From contig JAOPGA020000059.1 of the NCBI GenBank assembly GCA_026419775.2, forward strand, positions 60,174 through 124,173: 64,000 bases of DNA, written 5' to 3'. Shown here piece by piece: positions 51,764 through 62,118 of the stretch; the first letter of the stretch is position 1, and each line of letters starts with the position of its first letter. This DNA is from Acrasis kona. Taxonomy: Eukaryota; Heterolobosea; Eutetramitea; Acrasida; Acrasidae. The notes beneath the pieces were generated by a model, which worked only from the letters and a program-made list of their open reading frames with translations, ran no database searches and was not told the origin of the DNA. A program made the position numbers and the translations under genes.

Positions 51764-51994
51764 ATGCTCCGTTTCGTAGACAGCAACAGGTAGGGTGTTT
51801 GTATAAATCCCACTGTACAAAACCTACATTTACCTTTATTGACTGTTTAACTTTTTTCTAGGTTTTTCGAAACTTTTGTTATGACCACGGATACTGTAAT
51901 GCAAGGGACTACGTACTTGGCTGCGAAACCGCTACGTGGACTAACCGACCTTGTAGTCTCAAACTATTATGGAGAAAATATTATGAAAATATAG
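51764..51994 (+). CDS. possible very small protein in two exons
   Basis: ATG 51764 with exon 51764-51789, a 72-nt intron (GTAGGG...TTTTTTCTAG) and exon 51862-51994 gives 52 residues (MLRFVDSNRFFETFVMTTD...). The polypyrimidine tract and acceptor are good and the frame stops at TAG. The overlapping + frame is also open for about 50 codons. No domain. It could also be a remnant. Confidence 0.3.
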
Positions 51995-52426
51995 AACTTC
52001 TCTTGAAGTGGTAAATAATCTGACAAATTATTTTGAGCAACTATATATATGACCAAACACTATGTGCCATTATTTGTTGAATAGGGTATAGGTGTGGAGA
52101 GATGATATATACAGTACATTGGGATGTACCAAAAATTCATGCTTCACGAACCTGTGTTTGAGCGGAAGCAAGTAACATAACATTGAGAGCGTATGGCCTA
52201 GTTGTCAGATGCACAAGGATTAATGACCGTTGCTCATAAATAGTTTAATTGAGCTCTGGCTGACTTATAATATTGACGATCACCCACTAATATGTCTAAG
52301 GTCTGGTGTTATTTTATTCAGCACGTCCATAGAGGGCATTGTTTGAAGTGACAATTATTATTTTGTAAAGTATCGGTTTGGAAGTATTTTAACAAGAACA
52401 TCAAGCAACTTCAGTTAAAAGCAATC
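51995..52426. other. intergenic, upstream of PP4C
   Basis: AT-rich spacer with no supported gene. It must contain the PP4C promoter; TATATATA near 52044 is too far upstream to be an obvious core element. Confidence 0.4.
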
Positions 52427-53390
52427 ATGGCCTCTCTTTCAGATATAGACTCACAGATTGAACGACTAAGGAGATGCGAACTCATAAAGGAGTCAGAAGT
52501 AAAAAACCTTTGTCAAAAAGCAAAAGAGATCCTCGTGGATGAGGAAAACGTCCAAAAAGTGTTCGCCCCCGTTACTGTATGAAGAAAAATTTTTAATTAC
52601 ATTTACCTTAAAGGTTTGCGGGGACATTCACGGACAATTTTACGACCTAAAGGAACTATTCAAAGTCGGGGGAGAAGTGCCGGACACCAATTACCTTTTC
52701 ATGGGAGATTTTGTGGACCGTGGCTTTTATTCTGTGGAGACGTTCTTGTTGCTATTGGCCCTTAAAGTTAGATACCCCGACCGCATCACTTTAATCAGGG
52801 GCAATCATGAAAGCAGACAAATTACACAAGTATACGGCTTCTATGATGAGTGCCTTCGCAAATATGGGAACGTCAACGTGTGGAGGTATTGCACAGATGT
52901 TTTCGACTACCTAAGCTTATCCGCATTGATTGAAGATCGAGTATTCTGCGTTCATGGTGGATTGAGCCCCTCAATATCAAACTTGGACCAGATTCAAAAG
53001 ATCGACAGGAAGCAAGAGATTCCACACGACGGACCCATGTGCGACTTGATGTGGTCTGATCCCGATGAAAATGAAAATGACGGTTGGGGAATGAGTCCTC
53101 GTGGAGCAGGATACTTATTCGGAGGTGACGTCGTTGCACATTTTAACCACACCAATTCGATTGATTTAATCTGCAGAGCACATCAACTCGTTATGGAAGG
53201 ATACAAGTACATGTTCGATGATGATTTAGTAACAGTATGGTCCGCACCCAACTATTGTTATCGTTGTGGTAACGTGGCAGCAATTTTGGAAATAGACGAG
53301 AACTTCTCTAATAACTTTAAAATATTTGAAGCCGCCCCACAAGAAGCAAGAGCTCTTCCAAAGAAACAACAACCAGATTATTTTTTGTAA
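52427..53390 (+). CDS. PPP4C: protein phosphatase 4 catalytic subunit
   Basis: Two exons, 52427-52576 and 52614-53390 (37-nt intron), 308 residues, one more than human PP4C. N-terminus [20 protein letters not shown] fits PP4C rather than PP2A or PP6. Catalytic motifs [32 protein letters not shown] and the C-terminal YFL (methylation site) are intact, as are all metal-binding residues. PP4 works in DNA repair, splicing and centrosome maturation. Confidence 0.97.
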
Positions 53391-53403
53391 AATAAATGTT
53401 TTA

Positions 53404-55848
53404 TTATTCGTCCATTGTTAGTTCATTCTTGTTATCAGGTGCATCATCGTCATCATCATACACTTGGTTTCCATCATCCTCATAATCCACCTCATCATGT
53501 TCAAGTTCTGGTGGTTGCGTCGATACATTCGTACTTGAAGATGTCGTCTCTGTAGAATGTGAAATTGAACTAGAAGAAGCATTCGTCGTCGTCGACTCCT
53601 CTTCCTGCGCAGCCGCTGGCGTCGATGATGTTTGTTCTTGTGGTGCTGCTGTTTCTGATTTTGCACTTGTCTCATTCTTAATGTCTGTTATGGGAGCGCT
53701 TGTGGTGGACTCTACATCAGCAGGACTTGTGGTGTTATTGACTTGACTGAAAGTGATGGGTGCCTGAGCTGACTGGTTGGTATTTGTTAGAGGTGTTGTT
53801 AAAGTGACTGGTGGTGATAGTGATTTGATAATGGTGGGATATAATATTCTAGAGCTATCGTGTGGATCGGTGGAACGCGATACAATGTCCTGTACGAATC
53901 CTCTAGAATAACCTGCTCCTAAATTATGCAAAATGATTTCCAAGTCCTCTGCTCTCAAATATCCACAATTGTTTCTATCAAAGTATCTAAATGCAAGTAA
54001 CATCTCGTCGCTTGATAATGTAAAATCAACGGTTGGTTCTTTGGTTTGATTTTCCTCCAACTTGACTCTTTTGGCTTCCCTCTCGTCGTCCTCTTGTGAA
54101 TCATTGACGCGTGCATATTGTTCTAGGATGGAAAGGATTTTGGTTCCGTACAAGTGTTGAAGGTATTCTGAAAAGGCTTCTGCGAATAAACTCACTTCGA
54201 ATGTTTTTTCTAATCTATCGTCAAGGTTGTAGTCTAAAAGTCCATCCAACGAAATGATGAGTCCCTTGTTTCCTTGCTTTAATTTTTCTTTTTGTGTGAC
54301 TGCTAGTAATCCAGGTTTGGTTGGTGTGGGATCTCTTGCTTGGGGGTTTGGTAATTTTTGTAACTTGTCTTGATGTGCTTCCCATGATGGTACCAAGTCG
54401 TTGAGAGCGGTAAGACAGTTCCAAGTGTCTGGAATGTAAATGAAAGTTCTTTCGTCCATCTCTGGGTAATTCCTTCCATTGTAGACTTCGGCGGGTCTGT
54501 GGTAATTAATTTCAATAAACTTAATCCATTTGGTGGTGTCGCCCTTGCTCAAGTCAATACTAACAAAATCTTTTGCACAGCGGGTGGCAGTTCTTAGCAG
54601 CAATTGTTCCTCTGTGACTGGATCGTCGCCTCCATCTACTTTTTGTGACCAAGAACCTCCAACAATTAATAGTCCGGATCTTTCCTTCTTGGCGACTAGG
54701 AACTTGATGGATGAGTTGATGTGATAGTCGCCGTCGTCTTCTGATGGATCCTTGCGGAGGTTCTTGTATAGTTCTGGCAGATCCGCGCCGCTCATGAACA
54801 TGACTTTGGCATTGTGCTTGATCCCATTGTATAGGGAGGCTGGCTCAACTTGTTGTGGTTGACTTTGCGCGGGACCCGTCTCATTGTCGCAGTCAAAGGA
54901 AAAATGACGATCAAGTTCAACATTCGAATTCTTGTCCTTGGCCCAATGATAAATCACTTTAGTAAAGTCGGCAACAATGTGGAGGCTTGGATACCTTGTC
55001 TTGACGTCAATGTACTGTCTCTCAACAACATTGACTGGTCCAAGGCTTAATCTGACAGAGTATGGTGGTGGTCTCTTGTCTTCTTTGGGTTGAGGTCGCT
55101 TTGGTGCATCATTCTTTTTTTGTGGAGAAACATTCCTCTCAACAGAACGTTTTTGTGACTGTCTGTTGTTATTGTTGTTGTACTGCTGTGGAGGATCTCT
55201 AGGTCTGTAGTTGTTATGCTGCTGACCCTTCTTAGGAGATGGACTTCTAACACGGTTTTGGTTATTCTGATAGGATCCTCTGTTTCCAGCATTATTGTTG
55301 TTATTGCCAGAGTATGGTGCATCATATGATGACTTTTCAAAAGAGTGTTGTTTCACATAGCCAGATTGAACAACAGGAGCACTGCGATTCAAGAGCGAAT
55401 AAGGTGACGCTTGTGATTGCGTCTGCGGCGTAGGTTGTCTATAAACATCATAGGGCTGGTTTTGTGGTGCAAGGTGTCCTGTAGTTGATCCATAGGGAGT
55501 GGATGGAGGCGCAGGATAAGGTCCTGTAGGCTGCTGATAAGGTGCTGTTGGTGGTGCATCATATCTTTGAGCAGTGTTATAAGCATATTGATGATTAGGT
55601 TGGGGTTGTTGGGGCGGCTGTTGATAAGCAGATTGGACGTAAGCATTATTGGCATTAGGCGCTCTGTAAGCAGTCGTGTTTCCATATTGAGTGGAAGGAA
55701 CAGCGGGTGGCTGGTGACCATATCCCTGTGCACCGAAGCCTGGTTGTACACTAGGTTGTTGAGGAGCCCTATTTTGACCATAATTTTGTTGTGAGCTGTA
55801 AGGGTTTGAATTATATGCCCCTTGTTGGCCCCACTGTTGGTTGTTCAT
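53404..55848 (-). CDS. CCAR1/DBC1-family protein
   Basis: Single exon, 814 residues from the ATG at 55848 (MNNQQWGQQG); an in-frame ATG at 55959 would add 37. The N-terminal 280 residues are Gln/Asn/Tyr/Pro-rich. The conserved core includes VERQYIDVKTRYPSLHI, the inactive Nudix-like domain with SSIKFLVAKKERSGLLIVGG and RTATRCAKDFVSIDLS, and FIEINYHRPAEVYNGRNYPE, as in CCAR1 and DBC1. An EF-hand-like YFDRNNCGYLRAEDLEIIL follows, then a Ser/Thr/acidic tail. Family members are nuclear coactivators and splicing regulators. The SAP and S1 domains of CCAR1 are not obvious. Confidence 0.8.
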   Translation of the reverse strand: MNNQQWGQQGAYNSNPYSSQQNYGQNRAPQQPSVQPGFGAQGYGHQPPAVPSTQYGNTTAYRAPNANNAYVQSAYQQPPQQPQPNHQYAYNTAQRYDAPPTAPYQQPTGPYPAPPSTPYGSTTGHLAPQNQPYDVYRQPTPQTQSQASPYSLLNRSAPVVQSGYVKQHSFEKSSYDAPYSGNNNNNAGNRGSYQNNQNRVRSPSPKKGQQHNNYRPRDPPQQYNNNNNRQSQKRSVERNVSPQKKNDAPKRPQPKEDKRPPPYSVRLSLGPVNVVERQYIDVKTRYPSLHIVADFTKVIYHWAKDKNSNVELDRHFSFDCDNETGPAQSQPQQVEPASLYNGIKHNAKVMFMSGADLPELYKNLRKDPSEDDGDYHINSSIKFLVAKKERSGLLIVGGSWSQKVDGGDDPVTEEQLLLRTATRCAKDFVSIDLSKGDTTKWIKFIEINYHRPAEVYNGRNYPEMDERTFIYIPDTWNCLTALNDLVPSWEAHQDKLQKLPNPQARDPTPTKPGLLAVTQKEKLKQGNKGLIISLDGLLDYNLDDRLEKTFEVSLFAEAFSEYLQHLYGTKILSILEQYARVNDSQEDDEREAKRVKLEENQTKEPTVDFTLSSDEMLLAFRYFDRNNCGYLRAEDLEIILHNLGAGYSRGFVQDIVSRSTDPHDSSRILYPTIIKSLSPPVTLTTPLTNTNQSAQAPITFSQVNNTTSPADVESTTSAPITDIKNETSAKSETAAPQEQTSSTPAAAQEEESTTTNASSSSISHSTETTSSSTNVSTQPPELEHDEVDYEDDGNQVYDDDDDAPDNKNELTMDE

Positions 55849-55994
55849 TGTGAATGAAGTCGATCTGGTTGGCAAATATTTTGTAAACAAAGTTCTGTTC
55901 AATGTGAACACTTTCCAATTACAAAGACTTAATTGTCGAACGACAGCGGAGATCGACAATTGAAAGAGCTTAACGAAGTAAAATAATAGATTTA

Positions 55995-56492
55995 TTAATT
56001 ATCAAACTCTTGTTCTTCTTCGTTGAAGTTGAGTTGTTTGGGATCAATTTGTAGGTGCAGCATTAGGTCTTTCATTTCAGGTTTTGGATCTTTGGTAGCG
56101 CATATTTTGTTGTATATGTCGATAAACATTTCCTGTGACACAGTCCTCCACTTGTTGATTAGTACTTCTAGTTCCTCTTCTTGTTCCTATTAGTGTTATA
56201 TATTACTCAAACTAAATAAAAGTACACTAAAATCAATTTTCGTTGACTCTAGCAATTCTGCATTTAGCTTCTCAAGTTCTTTTGTCCTTAATTCAATCTT
56301 AATAATTGATAATCTGTGACGTCGTTGGACAAACCTGCTTCTTTAGATATATCAACTTCAAACATTAATCGTTCGTTATCGAAAGTACGTACTTCATCAT
56401 CGTGCCATTCCTCAGTTTGCTTTTTGAATGGTGTTTTCTAGAAAAAATTATTGCGGTTTGATCTTATGGCTTACGAAGGATCTTGTTTTCAT
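55995..56492 (-). CDS. SFR1: SFR1/Mei5-like recombination mediator, five short exons
   Basis: Exons 56492-56475, 56437-56393, 56355-56335, 56297-56226 and 56186-55995, with introns of 37-39 nt, give 115 residues. The 21-nt third exon (LIYLKKQ) makes one continuous coiled coil with its neighbours. The N-terminus has SFKTPFKKQ, like the Pro-Phe repeats in SFR1. The C-terminus VLINKWRTVSQEMFIDIY ... LQIDPKQLNFNEEEQEF matches the Sfr1/Mei5 family end (KWR, then a Gly/Asp-D-x-x-L motif, then an acidic finish). With Swi5 it stimulates Rad51 and Dmc1. The gene is shorter than most homologues, which carry longer N-termini. Confidence 0.72.
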
Positions 56493-57139
56493 GGTTTTAT
56501 GATCAACCAGTTTCTCAGCACATTACAACAATCCGTTGGTAAATTCATGTAAAAGGAGCGTCCACCACCGGACGACAAGGTACTCATATCTCATGCTCAG
56601 TTCTGCTATCCTCGCAGTAATAGTGCACCGTGTGTTCGTTGCTTGGTGACCCACCTCACGCATTCCCACAGTTTTCAACAACCTGGTTTACATACCTTGC
56701 GATACGCACGCCATGTTGACACCACATTTGGCAGAGGACAGAACATCAACACAGTATTGATCTGAGAAACACATGCCATCAGATGACATTCAACCCTTTA
56801 AGCAAGCACCCTACTTGTTACAGATGTGCGGCTAACCACATCCCAATCTGAAAGTAACCTATTAATTTTTGTGTTTGACATACATTATAATGACTTTATT
56901 TGTTGTTAATTGTGGTCATTGTAAGAGAACTGAAATCCTTTTAAAAGCTATCCGTTGGTTTGCTATTGGGGTGCTATTGTCACTCTGTGCGCTGTGTCAT
57001 TTAAAGTTAATAATAATTACCCTTTTCTCTAGACCTTGTCCAAACCTGCCTGCGCCAATAGTCTAATTTGAGCACATGCCCGAATAGCACAGAAACAATA
57101 AAAGAACCAATCAAAATCAAAACCCTCAAACAAAACACA
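56493..57139. other. spacer with a possible small + strand gene
   Basis: From ATG 56499 on the + strand, a spliced reading with introns at about 56538 and about 56619 and a last exon ending HTLRYARHVDTTFG...NTVLI* (TGA at 56762) is conceivable. A longer, Cys/His-rich open frame covers 56550-56764 without an ATG. Neither has domain support. The part near 57140 should hold the promoter of the membrane-protein gene. Confidence 0.25.
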
Positions 57140-57997
57140 ATGTTGTACGAACTTATTCAGTGGATCAACGAGTGCACCTTCCCTTTTGTGCTTACGTATG
57201 TGGCTGTATTTACGTTATTGGCGGAGTCGGCTCCAGTATTGGTAACCAAAGCAAACACCAATGCCTATACGTCTCAGATCAGTTGGAACGTTACCCTCAA
57301 GAGTTTGAAGTTCCAGCTAGTGAACTACATTGTGTACCACGAGAAACCCTTGTCCATCATTGTACATGCAGTTACCTTCCTAATGGACATCGTTTTGTGG
57401 ACTATATACTTTCACCACCTACTTTCAGAAGTACCATTCTGGGCCTATAACTTTTTGTTTGTGGTGACTTTCATACAAGTTTTGACGTTTGAGGACGACA
57501 AGCTCAAGTTTACCTTATTACTGATTAACTTTACTCTGATGGCATGGGGGGAGTTCATGTACTCGTTCTTGTTACTACCTTATATTCCACGTGATCTCAC
57601 GTTTGGAGCAGTGTCCATCATGTTATTTTTAAATGCATTCCTTAGAGTAATTTCCCACATCCCAGAAAGAATTCCAATAAACTTTTATGGTCTTGGAAAC
57701 AAGCACCCCATTTCAAATTGGTGGAGCAATCCAAAGGCAAGACATTACATTTTAACCAAACCTCATGTTTTTGTTTCTTCTGTGCTAATTTGGGGATTTG
57801 CTACAGAATTACAAGCCGGTCTTCCCATACGTCTTTTGTCAAGTTGCTTGTTGTTAATAACTGACAAACTCAAGTTCAAGTATCCTGGTCTTGACATGGT
57901 AGATTTGTACAAGAGAGCAGACAGAGTTGTAAGTGAGGGATGGCATGTTGACGAAGATGGTAGGTACTTATTTGAACCTGCACCAGCATCAGATTAA
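57140..57997 (+). CDS. multi-span membrane protein, unrecognised
   Basis: Single exon, 285 residues from the ATG at 57140 (MLYELIQWIN), preferred because an upstream ATG-free hydrophilic extension (57068) precedes it. Five or six spans can be seen, e.g. FVLTYVAVFTLLAESAPVLV, IIVHAVTFLMDIVLW, FWAYNFLFVVTFIQVL and FTLLLINFTLMAW. The soluble C-terminal end is VDLYKRADRVVSEGWHVDED. No transporter motif is recognised; it could be an ER or plasma-membrane protein. Confidence 0.65.
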   Translation: MLYELIQWINECTFPFVLTYVAVFTLLAESAPVLVTKANTNAYTSQISWNVTLKSLKFQLVNYIVYHEKPLSIIVHAVTFLMDIVLWTIYFHHLLSEVPFWAYNFLFVVTFIQVLTFEDDKLKFTLLLINFTLMAWGEFMYSFLLLPYIPRDLTFGAVSIMLFLNAFLRVISHIPERIPINFYGLGNKHPISNWWSNPKARHYILTKPHVFVSSVLIWGFATELQAGLPIRLLSSCLLLITDKLKFKYPGLDMVDLYKRADRVVSEGWHVDEDGRYLFEPAPASD

Positions 57998-58143
57998 TAT
58001 GAATTTACTCACTTCTATGAATTGTATATAAATTTTATAACTTATGATTTATTGGACACTCAGGTGTAGAGGTGTTAGAAGGATTCCCAATAAATACAAT
58101 ATTTTTCAATACAACATTCACCATCTGTATTTTAAATGTTTTT

Positions 58144-59001
58144 TTATTTTCTACTCTTCACGTAATCTTCAAACTGTTGTTTGTATTTTGGATCCCACCT
58201 AGACAAAGCACTTCTGTTCTGGATTATATCGTCAGCTGCCCATTGCATTCTCGCTTCATCCAACTTGCGATCCACATCGTTATCAGGACAAATGATGTAA
58301 AAGTCTCCTGCATCTATGCTCTGTAATAAGAACTCCGCAACTTGTTCGGCATTCCATGCAGAGTTTGGTTTATCTTTTCCACTGTTAGCACCAGTCATAC
58401 CAGTCCAAGTATAGCCAGGTACCAGCAAGTGTGCGGTAATGTTAGTTTCTTGAGAGCGTAATTCGTAGGCTAAATGCTCTGTAAGTGTTTTGACGGCAGA
58501 TTTACTCACATTGTATGCACCATTTCCGGGAGGGTTGGTGATACCTTGTTTGGATCCAGTATTGACAATGATGGCGGGTCTTTTTTGTTGAATCAAATAT
58601 GGTACGAAGGTTTGGACTCCATTCAAAACACCATAAAGGTTCACATCAAGTAGTTTTCTCCACTGTGCAATATTCTCAAAGGTTCCCCCACCTTGTTGAA
58701 TGGCTGCATTATTCATAACAAAAGTTACGAATCCCCACTCAGATGCATCTCTGCAGACCTTTTCAATCTCCTCAATCTTTGTCACATCAGCAACTGCTGC
58801 TCTCACATTACTTTCTGAAGATGCTTTTGCTACCACTTCACTTTTGGCGTTTTCAATGAGCGCTTCATTTGAATCCACTATATATATTTTCATACCCTTT
58901 GAGGCAAGGTGCTTTGCCACTGCTAGACCAATTCCCGATGCAGATCCTGTGATCACAGCAACATTGTCCACAGCAATAGCTGGAGTTGATGATTTACCCA
59001 T
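58144..59001 (-). CDS. short-chain dehydrogenase/reductase
   Basis: Single exon, 285 residues. The cofactor motif VITGSASGIGLAVAKHLA and the Asp of IVDSNE suggest NAD rather than NADP. The structural NNAAI motif, the catalytic Ser in NTGSKQG and the Tyr-x-x-x-Lys in AYNVSKSAV are all present, so it should be active. It ends in KSRK, not a clear peroxisomal signal. The substrate is unknown. Its stop is 73 bp from the end of the previous gene's 3' region; its ATG is 54 bp from the stop of the amidase gene. Confidence 0.9.
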   Translation of the reverse strand: MGKSSTPAIAVDNVAVITGSASGIGLAVAKHLASKGMKIYIVDSNEALIENAKSEVVAKASSESNVRAAVADVTKIEEIEKVCRDASEWGFVTFVMNNAAIQQGGGTFENIAQWRKLLDVNLYGVLNGVQTFVPYLIQQKRPAIIVNTGSKQGITNPPGNGAYNVSKSAVKTLTEHLAYELRSQETNITAHLLVPGYTWTGMTGANSGKDKPNSAWNAEQVAEFLLQSIDAGDFYIICPDNDVDRKLDEARMQWAADDIIQNRSALSRWDPKYKQQFEDYVKSRK

Positions 59002-59055
59002 TTAAATTTTGTAATAAAGATGAAGTAAAATGTTCAAAATAAAAAAAAATATTAT

Positions 59056-61797
59056 TTATTTTTTCAAAATCAAAGTATGCTCCTTGTATTTCTCTACATC
59101 TTCCTTTGCATAATACATTTGGTTATACTCTCCATTAATATATTTATAAATATAATCATCATCTAATTAATTAAATAATTAAATAATTAAAAAAATAACT
59201 CACAATGTTCACTTGCCAAATGACCCGAATTACCAGGTGCAAGAATACTCTGTGCATTATTAATTTTACTCAAATCAACAAGCATGCGATAGGATGGATT
59301 AATTTGTATGGTATATTGTTTACCATCAGGATAAGGAGCTCCCATATTGGGAGTAGTAGCAGTCTACACATTCACATCAATTCACACAAAAAAATAAAAA
59401 CACTTACCCCACCAGCAGGATAGGGTCCTCTATTAAATTCTTTTACTAATTTTCCAAATGCATGTTGGAAATGTAATGTATGATAATTGCCATACTTGTA
59501 CAGCTCGATCTCTTGTTCTGCAGTAATATTGGCATCTCTTCTCGTGAGGTGATTCAATAGACCAGTGTTCAGCAGCACTTCGTGTGGATCTTGTGGCGCT
59601 TGTTTCAAATTCAACAATTGTCTTAATGAGTAAATGGTTTGGATCATGGATTGGTACATGTCATCTGCTGAAATTAAATGTTTGATTTTTGAAAGTTTGG
59701 TGATGGTGTGCACTTCGTGACCGAAATATTCGTTGACGCTGAATAGAGCTGGATGTAGACCACATCCCTTGACGCGTAATGTCATTTCCTCGTCAATGCC
59801 GTGTTTGGTCATGATGGTCTTGAATAGTTGATCCACGTATACGTTATAGATTCCTGCTTGGATGCTATTCTTGTTGCAGTCGCCGTTGTAGTCAACCAAC
59901 AAATTGAAGCACATCAAAACGTGATCGTGTGTAATGTTTTGTACGATTGGTACTTTGCTTTGGATTTCGCTCAAATTGTCCTTGATGTGATTGATCAGAT
60001 GGATCCAATGTTGTGTTGGTTCCGTAACGTCATTCTGAATGTTTGCAAAGTCTTGAAGCGTCAAGTTTCTTTTTTGATTTTCGATAACGTCTAAAAGTAA
60101 TTGTTTGATCCTAATGGCTCGTCCTCCGTATTTGAAGCTGCTTCCCAAGTAGTTTTTGTAATCGGGTCCTACGATCTTGTGATTGGCACTAATGATGTAT
60201 CCTTGTTTGGGATTGAAAGTAGCAGGATTCTCCTCTAGGTCGTGATAGCCTTCCCAGTCGCTCAGGCCGTCCCATCCAAGATGGGGAAGGTTGGCGTTTT
60301 TGATGGCATGTTGACTTCTTTTGGGAACTTCACCAGTCATTTGGTATCCAATGTTTCCTTGGTCGTCTCCGAAAACAACATTCAAACTAATGATGCTCAA
60401 TTGAACGGCTTGTTCTCTTAATTCTCTTGCACTCTTTGCTTGATTCATTCTGAAGAATACATCAACGGGTACGTGAAGATCTTCTTGAAGGAACGTGGCT
60501 TGGATGGCAAAATTTGTGGAACCACTATAGTTCATGAGGCCTTGCAAGATGGGTCCGTGATGGCTGACTAGGACTTTGTGATGGATGGAAGATTGGTTCT
60601 TTACTAAAATGTGCTCATCAAACACTGTTAATGGCAACTGTTTATTTTTAAAAGTATAAGTATTTTGTTCGGAGTCGACTTCTTCGATGAAAATGTCGGC
60701 AACGTCTGCGTAAGACAGAGTAATTCCCCAGGCTACGTTTTGATTGTGACCAATTTGTACGAAAGGTATACCAGTGATGGTGGCACCAGTAACATCTAGA
60801 TGGGTTCCTTGATCGTTCTGCACTACAATGTGATTTTGATACCATACATTAGGAAGTGTTTGCGACAAGTGAGGATCTGAGGCTAGCATGGCTGCACCAC
60901 CAGTGTACTTTCCACCCACTACCCAACAATTGCTACCTTGTTCTGATGCTGGTTGGTGTTTGATCATGTCATCCAACTTGTCCCAATTGATCTCCATTAC
61001 ACCTGTTGGTAGTGTCGTAGCGGAGTCATTGTCGGTCAAATCAAAGATCGCCTGAATGACTTGTTCTGAGTTGTAGGAAAGTCCTTTCAGACTTTTGAGT
61101 GACTGTTTAAGTGCTTGATTGACGATCTTGTAATGCCATCCTCTGTTTAATTTAAATAACTAATAAAAGGAGAAGTGATGACTTACCTTGACATTTGCCA
61201 CCCTAATAACCTCATCACTGCCCCAACCTCATCTTCTGACCATGGTTTTATAGGAACCTTTAGAATGGTGAATTCAACAGGTGCTTTGAAATCTGGTGAC
61301 TTCAAGTAGGCGTTTACACCATCTACAAAAGAACCAACAAAGTTGGATTCATTCTTTCCTGTTTTTGGGTCTTTTTTGATTAGCGCCTCAACATCTTTCC
61401 GTCCAAGTCGGTGGAACCCAAATGTACGGGTGATCTTGTCAACTGGGATTGCTTCACTTCCTACCAATTCGGACATGGTACCTGTAGCAACTCTTCTTAT
61501 AACTTCCATCTGCCACAACCTATCCTGAGACATGGCAAATCCTTGACCAAAAATCGCATCAAGAGTTTGTGTTGCATATATATGGGGAACTCCATTTGTG
61601 TCACGAATGATCTTGACATCACCACTTAGTCTGGTGTCCTTTAAAATGAACGTTCCATCTAACTTTGGTAGTCTGTACCATGAGAACAATAGTATTGATT
61701 TCCCTATAAGGAAAGAAACACTGTCTTTGACCCCGATCAAGGCTATAACAATTGCGATGATCGATATCACAATGGATAACTTTATAACTTTGCTCAT
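59056..61797 (-). CDS. penicillin-acylase-family N-terminal-nucleophile amidase
   Basis: Four exons, 61797-61187, 61142-59408, 59363-59204 and 59162-59056 (introns 44, 44 and 41 nt), 870 residues. A membrane anchor or signal (MSKVIKLSIVISIIAIVIAL) precedes the alpha subunit (VKIIRDTNGVPHIYA, AMSQDRLWQMEV), then the cleavage site with Ser about 274 (QGSNCWVVGG), the nucleophile of the beta subunit. The last two exons carry the family C-terminus (PSYRMLVDLS, GNSGHLASEHYDD, NGEYNQMYY). Such enzymes autocleave and hydrolyse amides, e.g. acyl-homoserine lactones or lipids; quorum quenching is inference. Confidence 0.9.
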
Positions 61798-62118
61798 GTT
61801 CTTGATTACAATAAGATGAACTTTGTAATTACCACTATGGTGAACATGTCTATGGTCATAAAATTGACGCTACTACATAAAAATAGAGTTGAATCTGGAA
61901 ATCAGGAAATGAATGACTCAGATCTGTAGGACTTTCGTGTAAGACACTCCCAAATCAATGTCTTAATCAATTATGTGCCAATTCTTTTCTGGTATTCATC
62001 GTCGAACGACGCCCATTATGAATAATAATATGATGATTTTTAGAGTATTTTGTTTATTGTCCCACAGTTAACCCATCATATTGTAAAAAACTGTACTCAT
62101 AAAAGTGGTAAAGAGAAA
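61798..62118. other. intergenic spacer
   Basis: Divergent spacer between the amidase and TPPP genes. A CCCACAG acceptor-like site near 62067 may end a 5' UTR intron of TPPP. Nothing else is seen. Confidence 0.35.

Noticed and set aside
56869-57066. 65-codon open frame before the membrane-protein gene
   Set aside because: No domain or splice support; it lies in the probable promoter of the next gene.
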